A stretch of DNA of 64,000 bases from Bradyrhizobium sp. WBOS07 (GTDB taxonomy: Bacteria > Pseudomonadota > Alphaproteobacteria > Rhizobiales > Xanthobacteraceae). The notes under the pieces were generated by a model that was not told the DNA's origin, did not search any database, and was given only the letters and a program-made list of their open reading frames with translations. The position numbers were made by a program, and so were the translations under genes. Positions within the stretch are counted from its first letter, which is position 1. The number at the start of each line of letters is the position of its first letter. The stretch spans positions 5,537,501-5,601,500 of the forward strand of contig NZ_CP029008.1 of assembly GCF_024585165.1 (NCBI RefSeq). The letters run 5' to 3'. Below are positions 1 to 8,594 of this stretch, one piece after another.

Positions 1-1
1 C

Positions 2-148
2 CGCGAAGCCGGCATCAACGCGGTGACGTTCGGTCCGGGCGAGGACGGCTGGGCCGTCGACAACGAGAACATCTCCATCACCAAGTCGGTGATGGCGACG
101 CGGATCTACGCGCTGACCATCATGCAGATCCTGGGAGTGCGCACATGA
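2..148 (+). CDS. M20-family metallopeptidase, C-terminal end (partial)
   Basis: Only the last 48 codons lie in the window; the gene begins upstream. The tail contains AVTFGPGEDGWAVDNENISI, which resembles the C-terminal end of M20 deacylases and peptidases of the ArgE/DapE type, where G-P-G and a D/N-E-x-I-S-I segment close the catalytic domain. The stop codon overlaps the ATG of the ABC permease (ATGA), so the two are probably co-translated. The fit suggests a peptidase or amidohydrolase working on a compound imported by the following transporter. The family call rests on a short fragment; substrate unknown. Confidence 0.6.
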   Translation, partial: REAGINAVTFGPGEDGWAVDNENISITKSVMATRIYALTIMQILGVRT

Positions 149-984
149 GCGTCGAGGCAAGCCCCATGGCGCTTCCGATCTCCGCCGATCGTACGCGGCG
201 GGGCAGTTTGCGGCTGCCAACGGTCTCCCGGTCGGTGTTGCTCTCCACGCTTACCGTCGCCGCGCTGCTGGCCGCATGGACCATCGTCACGGAGATGGGC
301 TGGGCCAACGAGCTGTTCCTGCCGAAGCCACAGGCGGTGTGGGGTGCGTTCGTCAAGACCATGACGAAGGGCTATCAGGGCGCCACGCTGCTTCAGCATC
401 TCGGCGCCAGCCTCTACCGCATCCTCGTGGCGTTCGCGTTGGCGTGCCTCGTCGGCATTCCACTCGGCGTTCTCATGGGCGTATCGCGCAATGCGCGTGC
501 GCTGCTGAATCCGCTGATCGAGTTCTATCGCCCGTTGCCGCCGCTCGGGCTCTATACGCTGCTGGTGATGTGGCTCGGCATCGGCGAGAGCTCCAAACTG
601 TCGTTGCTGTTTCTTGCGGGCCTGCCGGGCATCGTGATCTCGACGATCCAGGCCGTCACCAGTGTCGATCCCGTCTATGTGCGCGCGGCGCAATCCCTCG
701 GCGCGAGCCGGCGGCATCTGCTGTTTCACGTCTATTTGCCCGCGGCGGGACCATTGATCCTCGCAGGTATGCGTATCTCGCTCGGCTTCACCTACACCGT
801 CCTCGTCGCCGCCGAGATCGTCGCGGCCTCGGCCGGCATCGGCTGGATGATCTGGGATGCCGCGAAATTCCTGCTGTCCGACGTCGTCATCATGGGCCTG
901 ATCGTGCTTGGCCTGACCGGGGTCGTGCTCGACCTGATGATGCGCGGAATTGCCAGACTATTGATGCCGTGGGCCCGAACGTAA
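145..984 (+). CDS. ABC transporter permease, taurine/nitrate/sulfonate type
   Basis: Inner-membrane permease of 279 residues, the usual length for SsuC/TauC-type proteins. It has about six hydrophobic segments starting near residue 30 and a typical EAA loop around residues 178-205 (AAQSLGASRRHLLFHVYLPA), which contacts the ATPase. The start overlaps the upstream peptidase stop by ATGA. The periplasmic binding protein follows after 22 bases. No ATP-binding gene is visible on this side, so it must lie upstream or elsewhere. Substrate is not determined: the family moves taurine, alkanesulfonates, nitrate and several nitrogenous compounds. Confidence 0.93.
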   Translation: MSVEASPMALPISADRTRRGSLRLPTVSRSVLLSTLTVAALLAAWTIVTEMGWANELFLPKPQAVWGAFVKTMTKGYQGATLLQHLGASLYRILVAFALACLVGIPLGVLMGVSRNARALLNPLIEFYRPLPPLGLYTLLVMWLGIGESSKLSLLFLAGLPGIVISTIQAVTSVDPVYVRAAQSLGASRRHLLFHVYLPAAGPLILAGMRISLGFTYTVLVAAEIVAASAGIGWMIWDAAKFLLSDVVIMGLIVLGLTGVVLDLMMRGIARLLMPWART

Positions 985-1006
985 TCCTGATCGAGGAGAG
1001 ATCGAC

Positions 1007-2017
1007 ATGATGAAGAGACTTGTTGCCGCGCTCGCACTTGCCACGTTGGCGCTCACGGCCGCCGCGCGGGCCGAGGACAAGCCGGCCAAGGTGACCGTCG
1101 GCTATCTGAATTTGGTGAACGCGCAGCTTGTCACCAAGCATCTCGGCCTGCTCGCCAAGGAGATGCCGGGTGTCGACATCAAATACGTCAAGGTCGGCGG
1201 CGGCGGCGACATGCTGCGCGCGATCGCCGGCAACGACGTCGATTTCGGCGGTCTCGGCAATCCCCCGACGGCGATCGGGGCGACCCGGGCCCTGCCGATC
1301 AAGGGCATCCTTGTGATCAATCTGCTCGACTATGTCGAGGCGATGGTGGTGCGGGCCGACAAGAACATCACGTCGCTCAAGGACCTCAAGGGCAGGACGG
1401 TCGCCGCGCCGTTCGGATCCACCACGCACTACCTGCTGTTGCAGGCATTGAAGGACGAGGGCGTCGATCCCGCCTCGATCAAGATCATCGATCTCGCGCC
1501 TTCGGACATCGCGGCCGCCTGGCTTCGCGGCGATATCGATGCCGCCTGGTTCTGGGAGCCGAACCTCGACAAAGCCGTCAAGAACGGTGGCAAGATCCTG
1601 ATCACCTCGGGGGAGATGACCAAGCGTGGCTATCCGACCTGGGACATCGGCGTCGTCATGAATGCGTTCGCGGAGAAATATCCGTCCTACGTCGACAAGT
1701 TCATCAAGGCCGAATGCGAGGGAATCGATTTCTGGCTGAAGAACCCGGAGAAGACGGCCGAGATCATTGCGGAGGAGCTGTCGCTGCCGCTGCCCGACGC
1801 GACACGGATGATGAAGGGCACCGGCATGGTGCCTTGCAACAAGCAGCTCACCGAGGAATATCTCGGCACAACCGCGAAGAAGGGCAGGTTTGTCGACACG
1901 CTGATTTCCACCGCCGACTTTCTGGTGAAGCAGGAGCGACTGCCGAAACTGCTGCCGCGCGCCGACTTCGAAGCCTTCATCCAGCCGGTCTATCTCGAGA
2001 AGGTGATCGGCCGCTGA
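1007..2017 (+). CDS. ABC transporter substrate-binding protein, TauA/SsuA-like
   Basis: Periplasmic binding protein of 336 residues. A Sec signal peptide is clear: MMKR, a hydrophobic stretch, then an AARA-E cleavage site near residue 22. The mature part has the NMT1/TauA fold features: VTVGYLNLVNAQL at the start, GGGGDMLRAIAGNDVDFGGLGNPP in lobe 1 and SDIAAAWLRGDIDAAWFWEPNLDK in the hinge region. These match taurine or sulfonate binding proteins. It lies 22 bases after the permease and should deliver ligand to it. The neighbouring amidase makes a nitrogenous ligand as likely as taurine; this is inference from context. Confidence 0.92.
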   Translation: MMKRLVAALALATLALTAAARAEDKPAKVTVGYLNLVNAQLVTKHLGLLAKEMPGVDIKYVKVGGGGDMLRAIAGNDVDFGGLGNPPTAIGATRALPIKGILVINLLDYVEAMVVRADKNITSLKDLKGRTVAAPFGSTTHYLLLQALKDEGVDPASIKIIDLAPSDIAAAWLRGDIDAAWFWEPNLDKAVKNGGKILITSGEMTKRGYPTWDIGVVMNAFAEKYPSYVDKFIKAECEGIDFWLKNPEKTAEIIAEELSLPLPDATRMMKGTGMVPCNKQLTEEYLGTTAKKGRFVDTLISTADFLVKQERLPKLLPRADFEAFIQPVYLEKVIGR

Positions 2018-2069
2018 CGCGCCGGGCCGGCGGGCTCGTCTCGCCGGCACTTCCGATTCCCGTGAGCAT

Positions 2070-3434
2070 GTGACCGACATGGATATTTCGCCTCGCCGTC
2101 TTCGCGCCGCCTATCGCAGCGGAACGCTCAAGCCGTCGACCGTCGCCGCGCACGTGCTGTCGCGCCTGGCGGACGCCGACCAGAGCGGCGTCTGGATATC
2201 GACGGCGGGGCCCGAGAACGTCATGGCCGCGGCGCGCGCGCTCGATGCGCGCATCGGCGAGATCGACGGCCTGCCCCTCTACGGGCTCGTCTTTTCGGTC
2301 AAGGACTGCATCGACGTCGCGGGCGAGCAGACTACGTCGGCCTGTCCGGAATTTGCCTATGTCGCGAAGGATACGAGCCCGGTGGTCGCCGATGCCATTG
2401 CAGCCGGCGGGATCTATATCGGCAAGACCAACATGGACCAGTTCGCGACCGGGCTCGTCGGTGTTCGCTCGCCCTACGGCATCGCGCGCAATCCGCACAA
2501 TCCTGACTACATTCCCGGCGGCTCCAGCTCGGGCGCGGCGGTGTCGGTCGCAACCGGAACGTCGTCCTTCGCGTTCGGCACCGACACCGGAGGATCGGGC
2601 AGGGTGCCTGCGTCCTATTGCGGCGTGACCGGCTTCAAGCCGGCGCCGGGCGCATTCAGCCAGCGCGGCATGGTGTATGCGTGCCGGAGCTTCGACACCA
2701 TCTCGCTCTACACGCGCGATCCCGATGACGGCTACGACGTCTATCGCGTGCTGGCACGGCGTGATCCCGCGGACTGTTTTGCGCCGGTCGATTTCGCCGG
2801 ATGGACGGAGCAGCCGTGCCCCGCGCGGCCGCTGAAGCTCGCAGCGCCCCGGGTCGATCAGCTCAAGTTCTTCGGCAATCCGGAGACGGAGAGGCTGTTC
2901 GGCGCCGCAATGCACCGGCTGCGGCAACTCGACCTGCCGATCACGCCGGTCGATTTCTCGCCGTTCACCTCGATCAACGACTTGATGTTCTTCGGTCCGT
3001 TCCTTGCCGAGCGCGACGTCTCGGTCGGTGCGTTCCTCGACGCCCATCCCGATGCGGGCGTCAAGATCGTCCGCGACCTCGTCCTCGGCAGCCGGAAGTT
3101 CTCCGCCGCCGATGCATACCGTGCGTTCTACGAGGTCAAGGAGGTCCAGCGTCGGCTTCGCGGTTTCTGGGATGCTCACGACGTGCTGGTGGTGCCGACG
3201 GTCGGCACCATCCTCAGCATTGATGATGTGGCGCGCGATCCGCTGACGGCCAACTTCAACAACGGTTACTACACCAACTACGCCAATCCGCTCGGGCTCG
3301 CCGCGATTGCAGTTCCCAATGCGATGACCACGGCGGGTGTGCCTTACGGGGTCACGTTCTTGGCGCCGGCGGGGCGGGAGCGCCTGCTCGCTGACCTCGC
3401 CTGCGCATTTACAGCTACGGCGGCCGTGCATTGA
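2070..3434 (+). CDS. Amidase-signature enzyme, allophanate-hydrolase-like (amidase domain only)
   Basis: Amidase-signature hydrolase of 454 residues from GTG 2070; an in-frame ATG at 2079 is an equally possible start. The catalytic triad is visible: Lys near 78 (FSVKDCIDVAG), the cis-Ser in GTDTGGSGRVPAS, and the nucleophile Ser in PGGSSSGAAVS near residue 150. The blocks KTNMDQFATGLVGVRSPYG and ACRSFDTIS are those of allophanate hydrolase (AtzF). AtzF is about 600 residues because of a C-terminal domain; here only the amidase part is present. Downstream of the ABC genes by 52 bases, so likely part of the same uptake-and-hydrolysis unit. Allophanate as substrate is not proved. Confidence 0.85.
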   Translation: MTDMDISPRRLRAAYRSGTLKPSTVAAHVLSRLADADQSGVWISTAGPENVMAAARALDARIGEIDGLPLYGLVFSVKDCIDVAGEQTTSACPEFAYVAKDTSPVVADAIAAGGIYIGKTNMDQFATGLVGVRSPYGIARNPHNPDYIPGGSSSGAAVSVATGTSSFAFGTDTGGSGRVPASYCGVTGFKPAPGAFSQRGMVYACRSFDTISLYTRDPDDGYDVYRVLARRDPADCFAPVDFAGWTEQPCPARPLKLAAPRVDQLKFFGNPETERLFGAAMHRLRQLDLPITPVDFSPFTSINDLMFFGPFLAERDVSVGAFLDAHPDAGVKIVRDLVLGSRKFSAADAYRAFYEVKEVQRRLRGFWDAHDVLVVPTVGTILSIDDVARDPLTANFNNGYYTNYANPLGLAAIAVPNAMTTAGVPYGVTFLAPAGRERLLADLACAFTATAAVH

Positions 3435-3474
3435 GCGTTCGCGCCGCGTTGCAATCCGACCTGATACCTCCTAG

Positions 3475-3496
3475 CCTTCGAGCCGTCACTCGAAGG
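3475..3496 (+). promoter_or_regulatory. Hairpin overlapping the Shine-Dalgarno of the Crp/Fnr gene
   Basis: CCTTCGAG at 3475-3482 and CTCGAAGG at 3489-3496 form a perfect 8-bp stem with a six-base loop. The right arm includes the first bases of the GAAGGGAG ribosome-binding site of the following gene (GTG at 3507). It could end transcription from the amidase, but no T-run follows, or it could hide the ribosome site. Role inferred. Confidence 0.4.
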
Positions 3497-3506
3497 GAGA
3501 CTGATC

Positions 3507-4235
3507 GTGGGGCGCGGTCATGCGCATGAGGTCGCCGATCCGGGTGAGCCGTGCGCGGAGGCGCGAGGCGCCGGCACCGGGCGCTATGTGCTGAAGTCGT
3601 TGGACAAGTCCGATCTGGATCTGGTGATGCGGACCGGCAGGTTGGCGACCTACCAGAACCGCGAACATCTGCTGCGCGAAGGCGAGCCCGCGAACGGCAT
3701 CCACATCATTTTGAGCGGGATCGTCGAAAGCACCCACGCCGGTACGCAGGGGCGAGAACTGATGCTGGCGACCTGGGAGGCCGGCGACTTCGTCGGCGCC
3801 CCCTACATTCTCGGCGATCATCGGCATAGCTGGTCGGCGCGCGCGCTCGGCCGGGTCGAGGCGCTGCATCTCGACCAGGATGCGATCCGCCGGCTCATCG
3901 CGGAGTCGCCTTCGTTCGCAGTCGCGCTGATCGAGTGTCTCGGCTTCAAGGGCGAGACCTATTCGATGCTGGCGCAGACGCTGGCCGGGCAGAAGGCTGC
4001 GGAACGACTGGTGCTGCTGCTGGTGAAACTGTGCGAGAACGCGGCGCAGGACGAGAATGGTCCGATCTCACTCGGCCGAATCACGCAGGCCAATCTCGCG
4101 CGCATGATCGGCGCGACACGGCAGTCGATCAGCCTGATCCTCAACCGACTCCAGGACGAGGGCATCATCTCGACCGGCCCGACCAAGATGGTCGTCAATG
4201 ATCTCGCCGCGTTGAGAAAGCAGGTGACAGACTAG
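3507..4235 (+). CDS. Crp/Fnr-family transcriptional regulator
   Basis: Cytoplasmic DNA-binding regulator of 242 residues starting at GTG, with GAAGGGAG seven bases upstream. Residues about 25-140 form a cyclic-nucleotide-binding-type beta-roll (LLREGEPANGIHIILSG, VGAPYILGD). The C-terminal winged helix carries ITQANLARMIGATRQSISLI, with the recognition helix TRQSISLILNRL. The four-cysteine iron-sulfur set of FNR is absent; only isolated cysteines are seen, so an oxygen-sensing cluster is unlikely. It follows the amidase by 72 bases and may control the transporter/amidase genes, which is inference only. Confidence 0.92.
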   Translation: MGRGHAHEVADPGEPCAEARGAGTGRYVLKSLDKSDLDLVMRTGRLATYQNREHLLREGEPANGIHIILSGIVESTHAGTQGRELMLATWEAGDFVGAPYILGDHRHSWSARALGRVEALHLDQDAIRRLIAESPSFAVALIECLGFKGETYSMLAQTLAGQKAAERLVLLLVKLCENAAQDENGPISLGRITQANLARMIGATRQSISLILNRLQDEGIISTGPTKMVVNDLAALRKQVTD

Positions 4236-4250
4236 GTCGAGCTGCTGTCG

Positions 4251-4586
4251 TCATCTCGAGCCTGTTGTCAACGGTGCCAGCCCCATGCAGCGCTGCACCT
4301 CGCCCGGGACGTTGTAGGTGCGCATGATGTGGCGGCTGTCGCGCAGGCCCGTCGCCTCGCGCTGGACCACGAACATCCAGAGCGCCTGGCCGGCTTCCAG
4401 CACCAGCTTGCGCCTGGCCGGCTGCATCGAGGCTGCAGTTTCCGCGGCGGCGTGGGCGGCGTCAAACTCGCGCAAGCGCGCCAGCGCCTGTTCGAGGGCG
4501 CGGCCCATTCGTCCGAGTGCCGAGGCCTGTTCCTGGACCATCTCGTAGTGGAGGATGTCGACCGGCGGGCGAAGATCACGAGACAT
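4251..4586 (-). CDS. Small conserved protein, probably DUF6665 family
   Basis: Small protein of 111 residues starting at MSRDLRPP. The open frame continues upstream without a start that gives sensible protein sequence, so the ATG at 4586 is chosen. Helical, with GRALEQALARLREFDAAHAA then LEAGQALWMFVVQREATGLRD and a final NVPGEVQRCMG. The segment ALWMFVVQREA.GLRD is what I associate with the DUF6665 family in Rhizobiales; this is recollection, not a search. No function is known. It converges on the Crp/Fnr gene, with 15 bases between the two stop codons, and lies 43 bases downstream of the tetR gene on the same strand. Confidence 0.72.
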   Translation of the reverse strand: MSRDLRPPVDILHYEMVQEQASALGRMGRALEQALARLREFDAAHAAAETAASMQPARRKLVLEAGQALWMFVVQREATGLRDSRHIMRTYNVPGEVQRCMGLAPLTTGSR

Positions 4587-4629
4587 GGCCGCAATATAAT
4601 GCCGCCCCGCCCGCAGGTGCAACGCGCTG

Positions 4630-5265
4630 CTACTTCGTCTTGTACGCCGCCAGAAACATCCGCGTAGCGCTGTCGACCACCTCGGCCATGCGCTGTTCCG
4701 ACGGTGCCGGCGCGGCCTGGAACACGAAGGGCAGGAAGAGCGAAGCCTTGGCCAGTTCCATGAACTGCGAGGCGGCAAGATCGCAATCCTCGATATCGAG
4801 ATCGCGCGCGACCACACGCGCCTTGAGATAACCGGAGAGGCGGCTGATACTCTTGTCCAGCACCCGCGCGTAATAGCGGCGGCCGACATCAGGCATGCGT
4901 TCAGCGATCGCCATCACGGTCCGGATCGCCGATCCGCCACCGGGCCGGCAGATCAGGTGAAGGTAGGCGAGGCCAAATTCCCTCAGCGTGGCCTCGGCAT
5001 CGCGGGCAGGATCGAAGTTGAACACGACCTGGCCGTGCTGGAGGGCCTCTTCCTCGATGATGGCTTCGAACAGCGCAGACTTGTCGGCGAAGTAGACGTA
5101 GAGCGTGCCCTTGGAGACCTGCGCGGCGCGCGCGATCTCGCCCATACTGGCGCCGTCGAAACCCAGATCCATGAACACCTTGCGGGCACCGTCCAGGATC
5201 TGGCGACGCTTGGTGCCGTCCTCCTCCTGGGCGGCGTGCAGATGGTCTCGGTCGGCTACAACCAT
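4630..5265 (-). CDS. TetR/AcrR-family repressor of the emrAB efflux genes
   Basis: Transcriptional repressor of 211 residues. The N-terminal helix-turn-helix is typical: RRQILDGARKVFMDLGFDGA, then MGEIARAAQVSKGTLYVYF at about residues 42-60. The C-terminal half is the ligand-binding helical domain, like AefR/YfiR-type regulators. The start is the ATG at 5265; the longer open frame has no better start. It is divergent from emrA, and the 195-base gap holds a perfect 23-nt palindrome that is an excellent operator. Repression of itself and of emrA-emrB, relieved by an exported compound, is inferred. Confidence 0.92.
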   Translation of the reverse strand: MVVADRDHLHAAQEEDGTKRRQILDGARKVFMDLGFDGASMGEIARAAQVSKGTLYVYFADKSALFEAIIEEEALQHGQVVFNFDPARDAEATLREFGLAYLHLICRPGGGSAIRTVMAIAERMPDVGRRYYARVLDKSISRLSGYLKARVVARDLDIEDCDLAASQFMELAKASLFLPFVFQAAPAPSEQRMAEVVDSATRMFLAAYKTK

Positions 5266-5365
5266 TGGTTTAGGGTCACGGAAGATTTTCTGATCAGCTG
5301 AACGGTGAAACGCAAATATTAAGGGATTCGGCCCAGTAGGGTGCCGCTTAGAGCCATTTATGTAT

Positions 5366-5388
5366 ATTGACCGAACCGTTCGGTCAAT
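5366..5388. promoter_or_regulatory. TetR operator palindrome between tetR and emrA
   Basis: Perfect inverted repeat with 11-bp arms (ATTGACCGAAC and its complement) around one central C. Each arm carries TTGACC, which can act as a -35 box in both directions: rightward with an AT-rich -10 near 5388-5395, and leftward with TACATA 17 bases on. A bound repressor would cover both promoters. The arms resemble classical AcrR/TetR half-sites. Confidence 0.8.
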
Positions 5389-5460
5389 GATATTTGAGAT
5401 CAGCGACAGGGAAAGCGGCCTCCGGCCGGCCGTCCTCGATCGCCTTTTGAGGAGGCCTTG

Positions 5461-6768
5461 ATGGCGGCATCGAGAGACCAGGCTGCGCGAGTCCTTCGCC
5501 AGGAAGCGGCGGAGCAAGCCGGCGGTAACGCTGCGATCGAGAACTCTGCTCCCGTTACCGAGCACTTGCGCGGTGAAAGGGTCGAGGAGGCCAAGCGCCG
5601 CCCCGCTGAGGCGCTGGAGAAGCCCGCGACTGACGACCCGGCCGCAGCAGCGCCGGATGCACCCGCAGGCGGTGCTCCCAAATCCGGCAAGCGCAAATTC
5701 GTCCTGATGGGCTTCGGTCTGCTGCTCGCGCTCGCCGTCGCGAGCTATGCCGGCTATTACACGCTGGTCGGCCGCTTCTACGTCTCCACCGACGACGCCT
5801 ACGTCCGCGCCAACAACACCATGCTGGGCGCGCGGGTGTCCGGACACGTCGCCTCGATCCTCGCCGGCGACAACAGCCCGGTGCGCGCCAGCGACGTCGT
5901 CCTGCGCATCGACGACGGCGACTACAAGATCGCGGTCGAGGCCGCCGCCACGAAGATCGCGACCCAGCAGGCCGCCATCGATCGCATCGGCCGCCAGGTC
6001 GCCGCGCTCGACAGCCAGGTGGCGCAGGCCAAGGCTCAGCTCGTCTCGGCCCAAGCGGGCCTGAAGCGCGCCGATCTCGATTACGAGCGCCAGCAGGCGC
6101 TGAGCACCAAGGGGTTCGCCTCGCGTGCCGTGTTCGAGAGCTCGGAAGCCGGACGCGACCAGGGCGCCGCCGCGGTCAAGGCCGCGCAGGCCGCCTACGA
6201 CGTTGCCGTCAGCAATGTCGAGGTCGCCAAGGCGCAGCAGGCCGAAGCGCAGGCCCAGCTCGCCGAGCTCAAGACCACGCTCGCCAAGGCCGAGCGCGAC
6301 CTCAGCTTCACGGCGGTGCGTGCGCCGGTCAACGGCACGTTCTCCAATCGCCTCGTCAACACCGGCGACTTCGTCGCGGTCGGTCAGCGCCTCGGCAACA
6401 TCGTGCCGCTGGACGACGTCTACATCGACGCCAATTTCAAGGAGACGCAGCTCAAGCGCATCCGTCCCGGCCAGCCGGTGACGATCAAGGTCGACGCCTA
6501 CGGCATGCGCAAGTTCTCCGGCGTGGTCGACAGCATCGCGGCGGGCGCGGGCTCGGTGTTCACGCTGCTGCCGCCCGATAACGCCACCGGCAATTTCACC
6601 AAGATCGTGCAGCGCGTGCCGGTCCGCATCCGCGTGCCGAAGTCGGTGGCGAAGCAGAACCTGCTCCGGGCCGGCATGTCGGTCTATGCCACCGTCGACA
6701 CCAACAAGGGCGCGGCCGACGCCGACAGCGAGGTCGACCTCGACGATCCCGCGGTCCATCCGCAGTAG
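5461..6768 (+). CDS. emrA: HlyD/EmrA-family membrane fusion protein
   Basis: Periplasmic adaptor subunit of a tripartite efflux pump, 435 residues from ATG 5461, preceded by a clear GGAGG at 5450-5454; the in-frame TTG at 5458 is less likely. A cytoplasmic N-terminus of about 75 residues is charged and Ala/Pro-rich. A single membrane segment (FVLMGFGLLLALAVASYAGYY) follows, then a biotinyl-lipoyl domain (DDAYVRANNTMLGARVSGHV), a long coiled coil from about 150 to 285, and the second lipoyl and beta-barrel parts (VRAPVNGTFSNRLVNTGDFV). Pairs with EmrB immediately downstream; controlled by the divergent TetR. Confidence 0.93.
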   Translation: MAASRDQAARVLRQEAAEQAGGNAAIENSAPVTEHLRGERVEEAKRRPAEALEKPATDDPAAAAPDAPAGGAPKSGKRKFVLMGFGLLLALAVASYAGYYTLVGRFYVSTDDAYVRANNTMLGARVSGHVASILAGDNSPVRASDVVLRIDDGDYKIAVEAAATKIATQQAAIDRIGRQVAALDSQVAQAKAQLVSAQAGLKRADLDYERQQALSTKGFASRAVFESSEAGRDQGAAAVKAAQAAYDVAVSNVEVAKAQQAEAQAQLAELKTTLAKAERDLSFTAVRAPVNGTFSNRLVNTGDFVAVGQRLGNIVPLDDVYIDANFKETQLKRIRPGQPVTIKVDAYGMRKFSGVVDSIAAGAGSVFTLLPPDNATGNFTKIVQRVPVRIRVPKSVAKQNLLRAGMSVYATVDTNKGAADADSEVDLDDPAVHPQ

Positions 6769-6809
6769 GATGCGGTGAGATGAATCGCGCTGTAGCCGCA
6801 AGTGCAGGT

Positions 6810-6936
6810 GCGCTCCCTCTCCCGCTTGCGGGAGAGGGCTGGGGAGAGGGTGCCTCCGCAATGAGACAGTCCCCAAGCAGAGAGAGCCCTCACCCGGCGC
6901 TGCGCGCCGACCTCTCCCGCAGGCGGGAGAGGTGCA
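6810..6936. repeat. Palindromic intergenic repeat, family A (copy 1)
   Basis: Two terminal hairpins with nearly the same sequence bracket the element. The left one has 11-bp arms CCCTCTCCCGC (6815-6825) and its complement around TT; the right one has 10-bp arms CCTCTCCCGC (6911-6920) around AG. Between them lie GGGGAGAGGGTG and CCCTCACCCGGCGC. A related copy is at 50591-50740. It sits between emrA and emrB and could form RNA structure within that operon. Confidence 0.85.
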
Positions 6937-6971
6937 CCGACCCCGCGGCTGGCGCGATCCCGAGCTGACCC

Positions 6972-8558
6972 ATGGCAACCGCCACCACCGCTTCACCTGC
7001 CATGATGGCGGACCCGGCGTCGGAGCGCATCGCGCCGAAGCGGCTGTTCGCCTTCATCATCATGGTGTTCGGGATGTTCATGTCGATCCTGGACATCCAG
7101 ATCGTCTCGGCATCCCTCAGCGAGATCCAGGCCGGCCTGTCGGCAAGCTCCAGCGAAGTCTCATGGGTCCAGACCGCCTATCTGATCGCCGAGGTCATCG
7201 CGATTCCGTTGTCGGGGTTCCTGTCGCGCGCCTTCGGCACGCGGCTGTTGTTCGCGATCTCGGCGGCCGGCTTCACCGCCGCGAGCCTGCTCTGCGGCTT
7301 TGCCACCACCATCGAGGAGATGATCCTTTGGCGCGCGCTGCAGGGATTCCTGGGCGCCGGCATGATCCCGACGGTGTTCGCCTCGGCCTATACCGTCTTC
7401 CCGCGAACGAAATTTCACATCGTCGGCCCCATCATCGGGCTGGTCGCGACCCTTGCTCCCACCATCGGGCCGACGGTCGGCGGCTACATCACCGACCTGA
7501 TGTCGTGGAATTGGCTGTTCTTCATCAACGTCGTGCCCGGCATCGGCATCACCGTCGGCGTGCTGGCGCTGGTCGATTTCGACGAGCCGCATTTCGAGCT
7601 GCTCGACCGCTTCGACTGGTGGGGCCTGCTGTTCATGGCGAGCTTCCTCGGCACGCTGGAATATGTGCTGGAGGAGGGCCCGCAATATCAATGGATGCAG
7701 GACACGTCGGTCGCGATTTGCGCCTGGATCTGCGGTCTTTCGGCCATCGCCTTCTTCTGGCGCGTGTTCACGGCGGCCGAGCCGATCGTCAATTTGCGCA
7801 CCTTCTCGGACCGCAATTTCGCCGTCGGCTGCACGCTGCAGTTCTGCATCGGCATCGGGCTCTATGGCCTGACCTACATCTATCCGCGCTATCTCGCCGA
7901 GGTGCGCGGCTACAGCGCGCTGATGATCGGCGACACCATGTTCGTCTCCGGCATCACCATGTTCCTGGTCGCGCCGCTGGTCGGCCGGCTCATGGCGAAG
8001 GTCGACATGCGCTACATGATCGCGTTCGGCCTCGTCGTGTTCGCGCTCGGCTCCTACCAGATGACCTGGATGACGCGGGATTATGATTTCTATGAATTGC
8101 TGGTGCCGCAAATCCTGCGTGGCGTCGGCATGATGTTCGCGATGGTCCCGACCAACAACGTCGCACTCGGCACGCTGCCGCCCGACAAGGTGAAGAATGC
8201 GAGCGGCGTGTTCAACCTGATGCGCAATCTCGGCGGCGCGCTCGGCCTCGCCGTCATCAACACCGTGCTCAACGACCGCACCGATCTTCACATCAGCCGC
8301 CTGCAGGAGCGCGTGACCTGGGGCAACGCCACCGCGACCGAAACCCTGAACATGTTCATGCAGAAATTTCAGGGACTTGGCGATTCCGCGCTGATGGCCA
8401 TGAAGCAGCTTTCCCAGCTGGTTCATCGCCAGGCCGTGGTGATGAGCTTCGGCGATGCCTTCTTCATCCTGACACTGTTCTATCTCGCCCTCAGCTTCCT
8501 GGTGCTGCTGCTGAACAGGCCGCCGTCGCCGTTCGGCGCCGGGGGCGATGCGCACTAA
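6972..8558 (+). CDS. emrB: EmrB/QacA-type MFS drug:H+ antiporter (DHA2, 14 TM)
   Basis: Inner-membrane transporter of 528 residues, the length of DHA2-family pumps with 14 membrane segments. Motif-like segments are seen: SILDIQIVSASLSEIQAGL in TM1 (motif D1), LSGFLSRAFGTRLLF in loop 2-3 (motif A), and LGATLAPTIGPTVGG-like sequence in TM5 (motif C, here LVATLAPTIGPTVGGYI). It works with EmrA upstream and an outer-membrane channel not present here. The 203-base gap to emrA is filled by a palindromic repeat, but the same strand and function argue for one operon. Confidence 0.94.
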   Translation: MATATTASPAMMADPASERIAPKRLFAFIIMVFGMFMSILDIQIVSASLSEIQAGLSASSSEVSWVQTAYLIAEVIAIPLSGFLSRAFGTRLLFAISAAGFTAASLLCGFATTIEEMILWRALQGFLGAGMIPTVFASAYTVFPRTKFHIVGPIIGLVATLAPTIGPTVGGYITDLMSWNWLFFINVVPGIGITVGVLALVDFDEPHFELLDRFDWWGLLFMASFLGTLEYVLEEGPQYQWMQDTSVAICAWICGLSAIAFFWRVFTAAEPIVNLRTFSDRNFAVGCTLQFCIGIGLYGLTYIYPRYLAEVRGYSALMIGDTMFVSGITMFLVAPLVGRLMAKVDMRYMIAFGLVVFALGSYQMTWMTRDYDFYELLVPQILRGVGMMFAMVPTNNVALGTLPPDKVKNASGVFNLMRNLGGALGLAVINTVLNDRTDLHISRLQERVTWGNATATETLNMFMQKFQGLGDSALMAMKQLSQLVHRQAVVMSFGDAFFILTLFYLALSFLVLLLNRPPSPFGAGGDAH

Positions 8559-8594
8559 TTTGCAACACTCGTCAGTGATCTCGCACGGGCCCCG

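Noticed and set aside
6810..6936. CRISPR-like array or IS end
   Set aside because: Only a pair of terminal hairpins with a unique middle; no regularly spaced repeats and no transposase. No CRISPR array was seen anywhere in the window.
4630..6996. Open frame of 788 codons on the minus strand over emrA
   Set aside because: Only the last 211 codons (TetR) are real; the rest is antisense to emrA with the Arg/His/Asp-rich composition of a shadow frame in GC-rich DNA.
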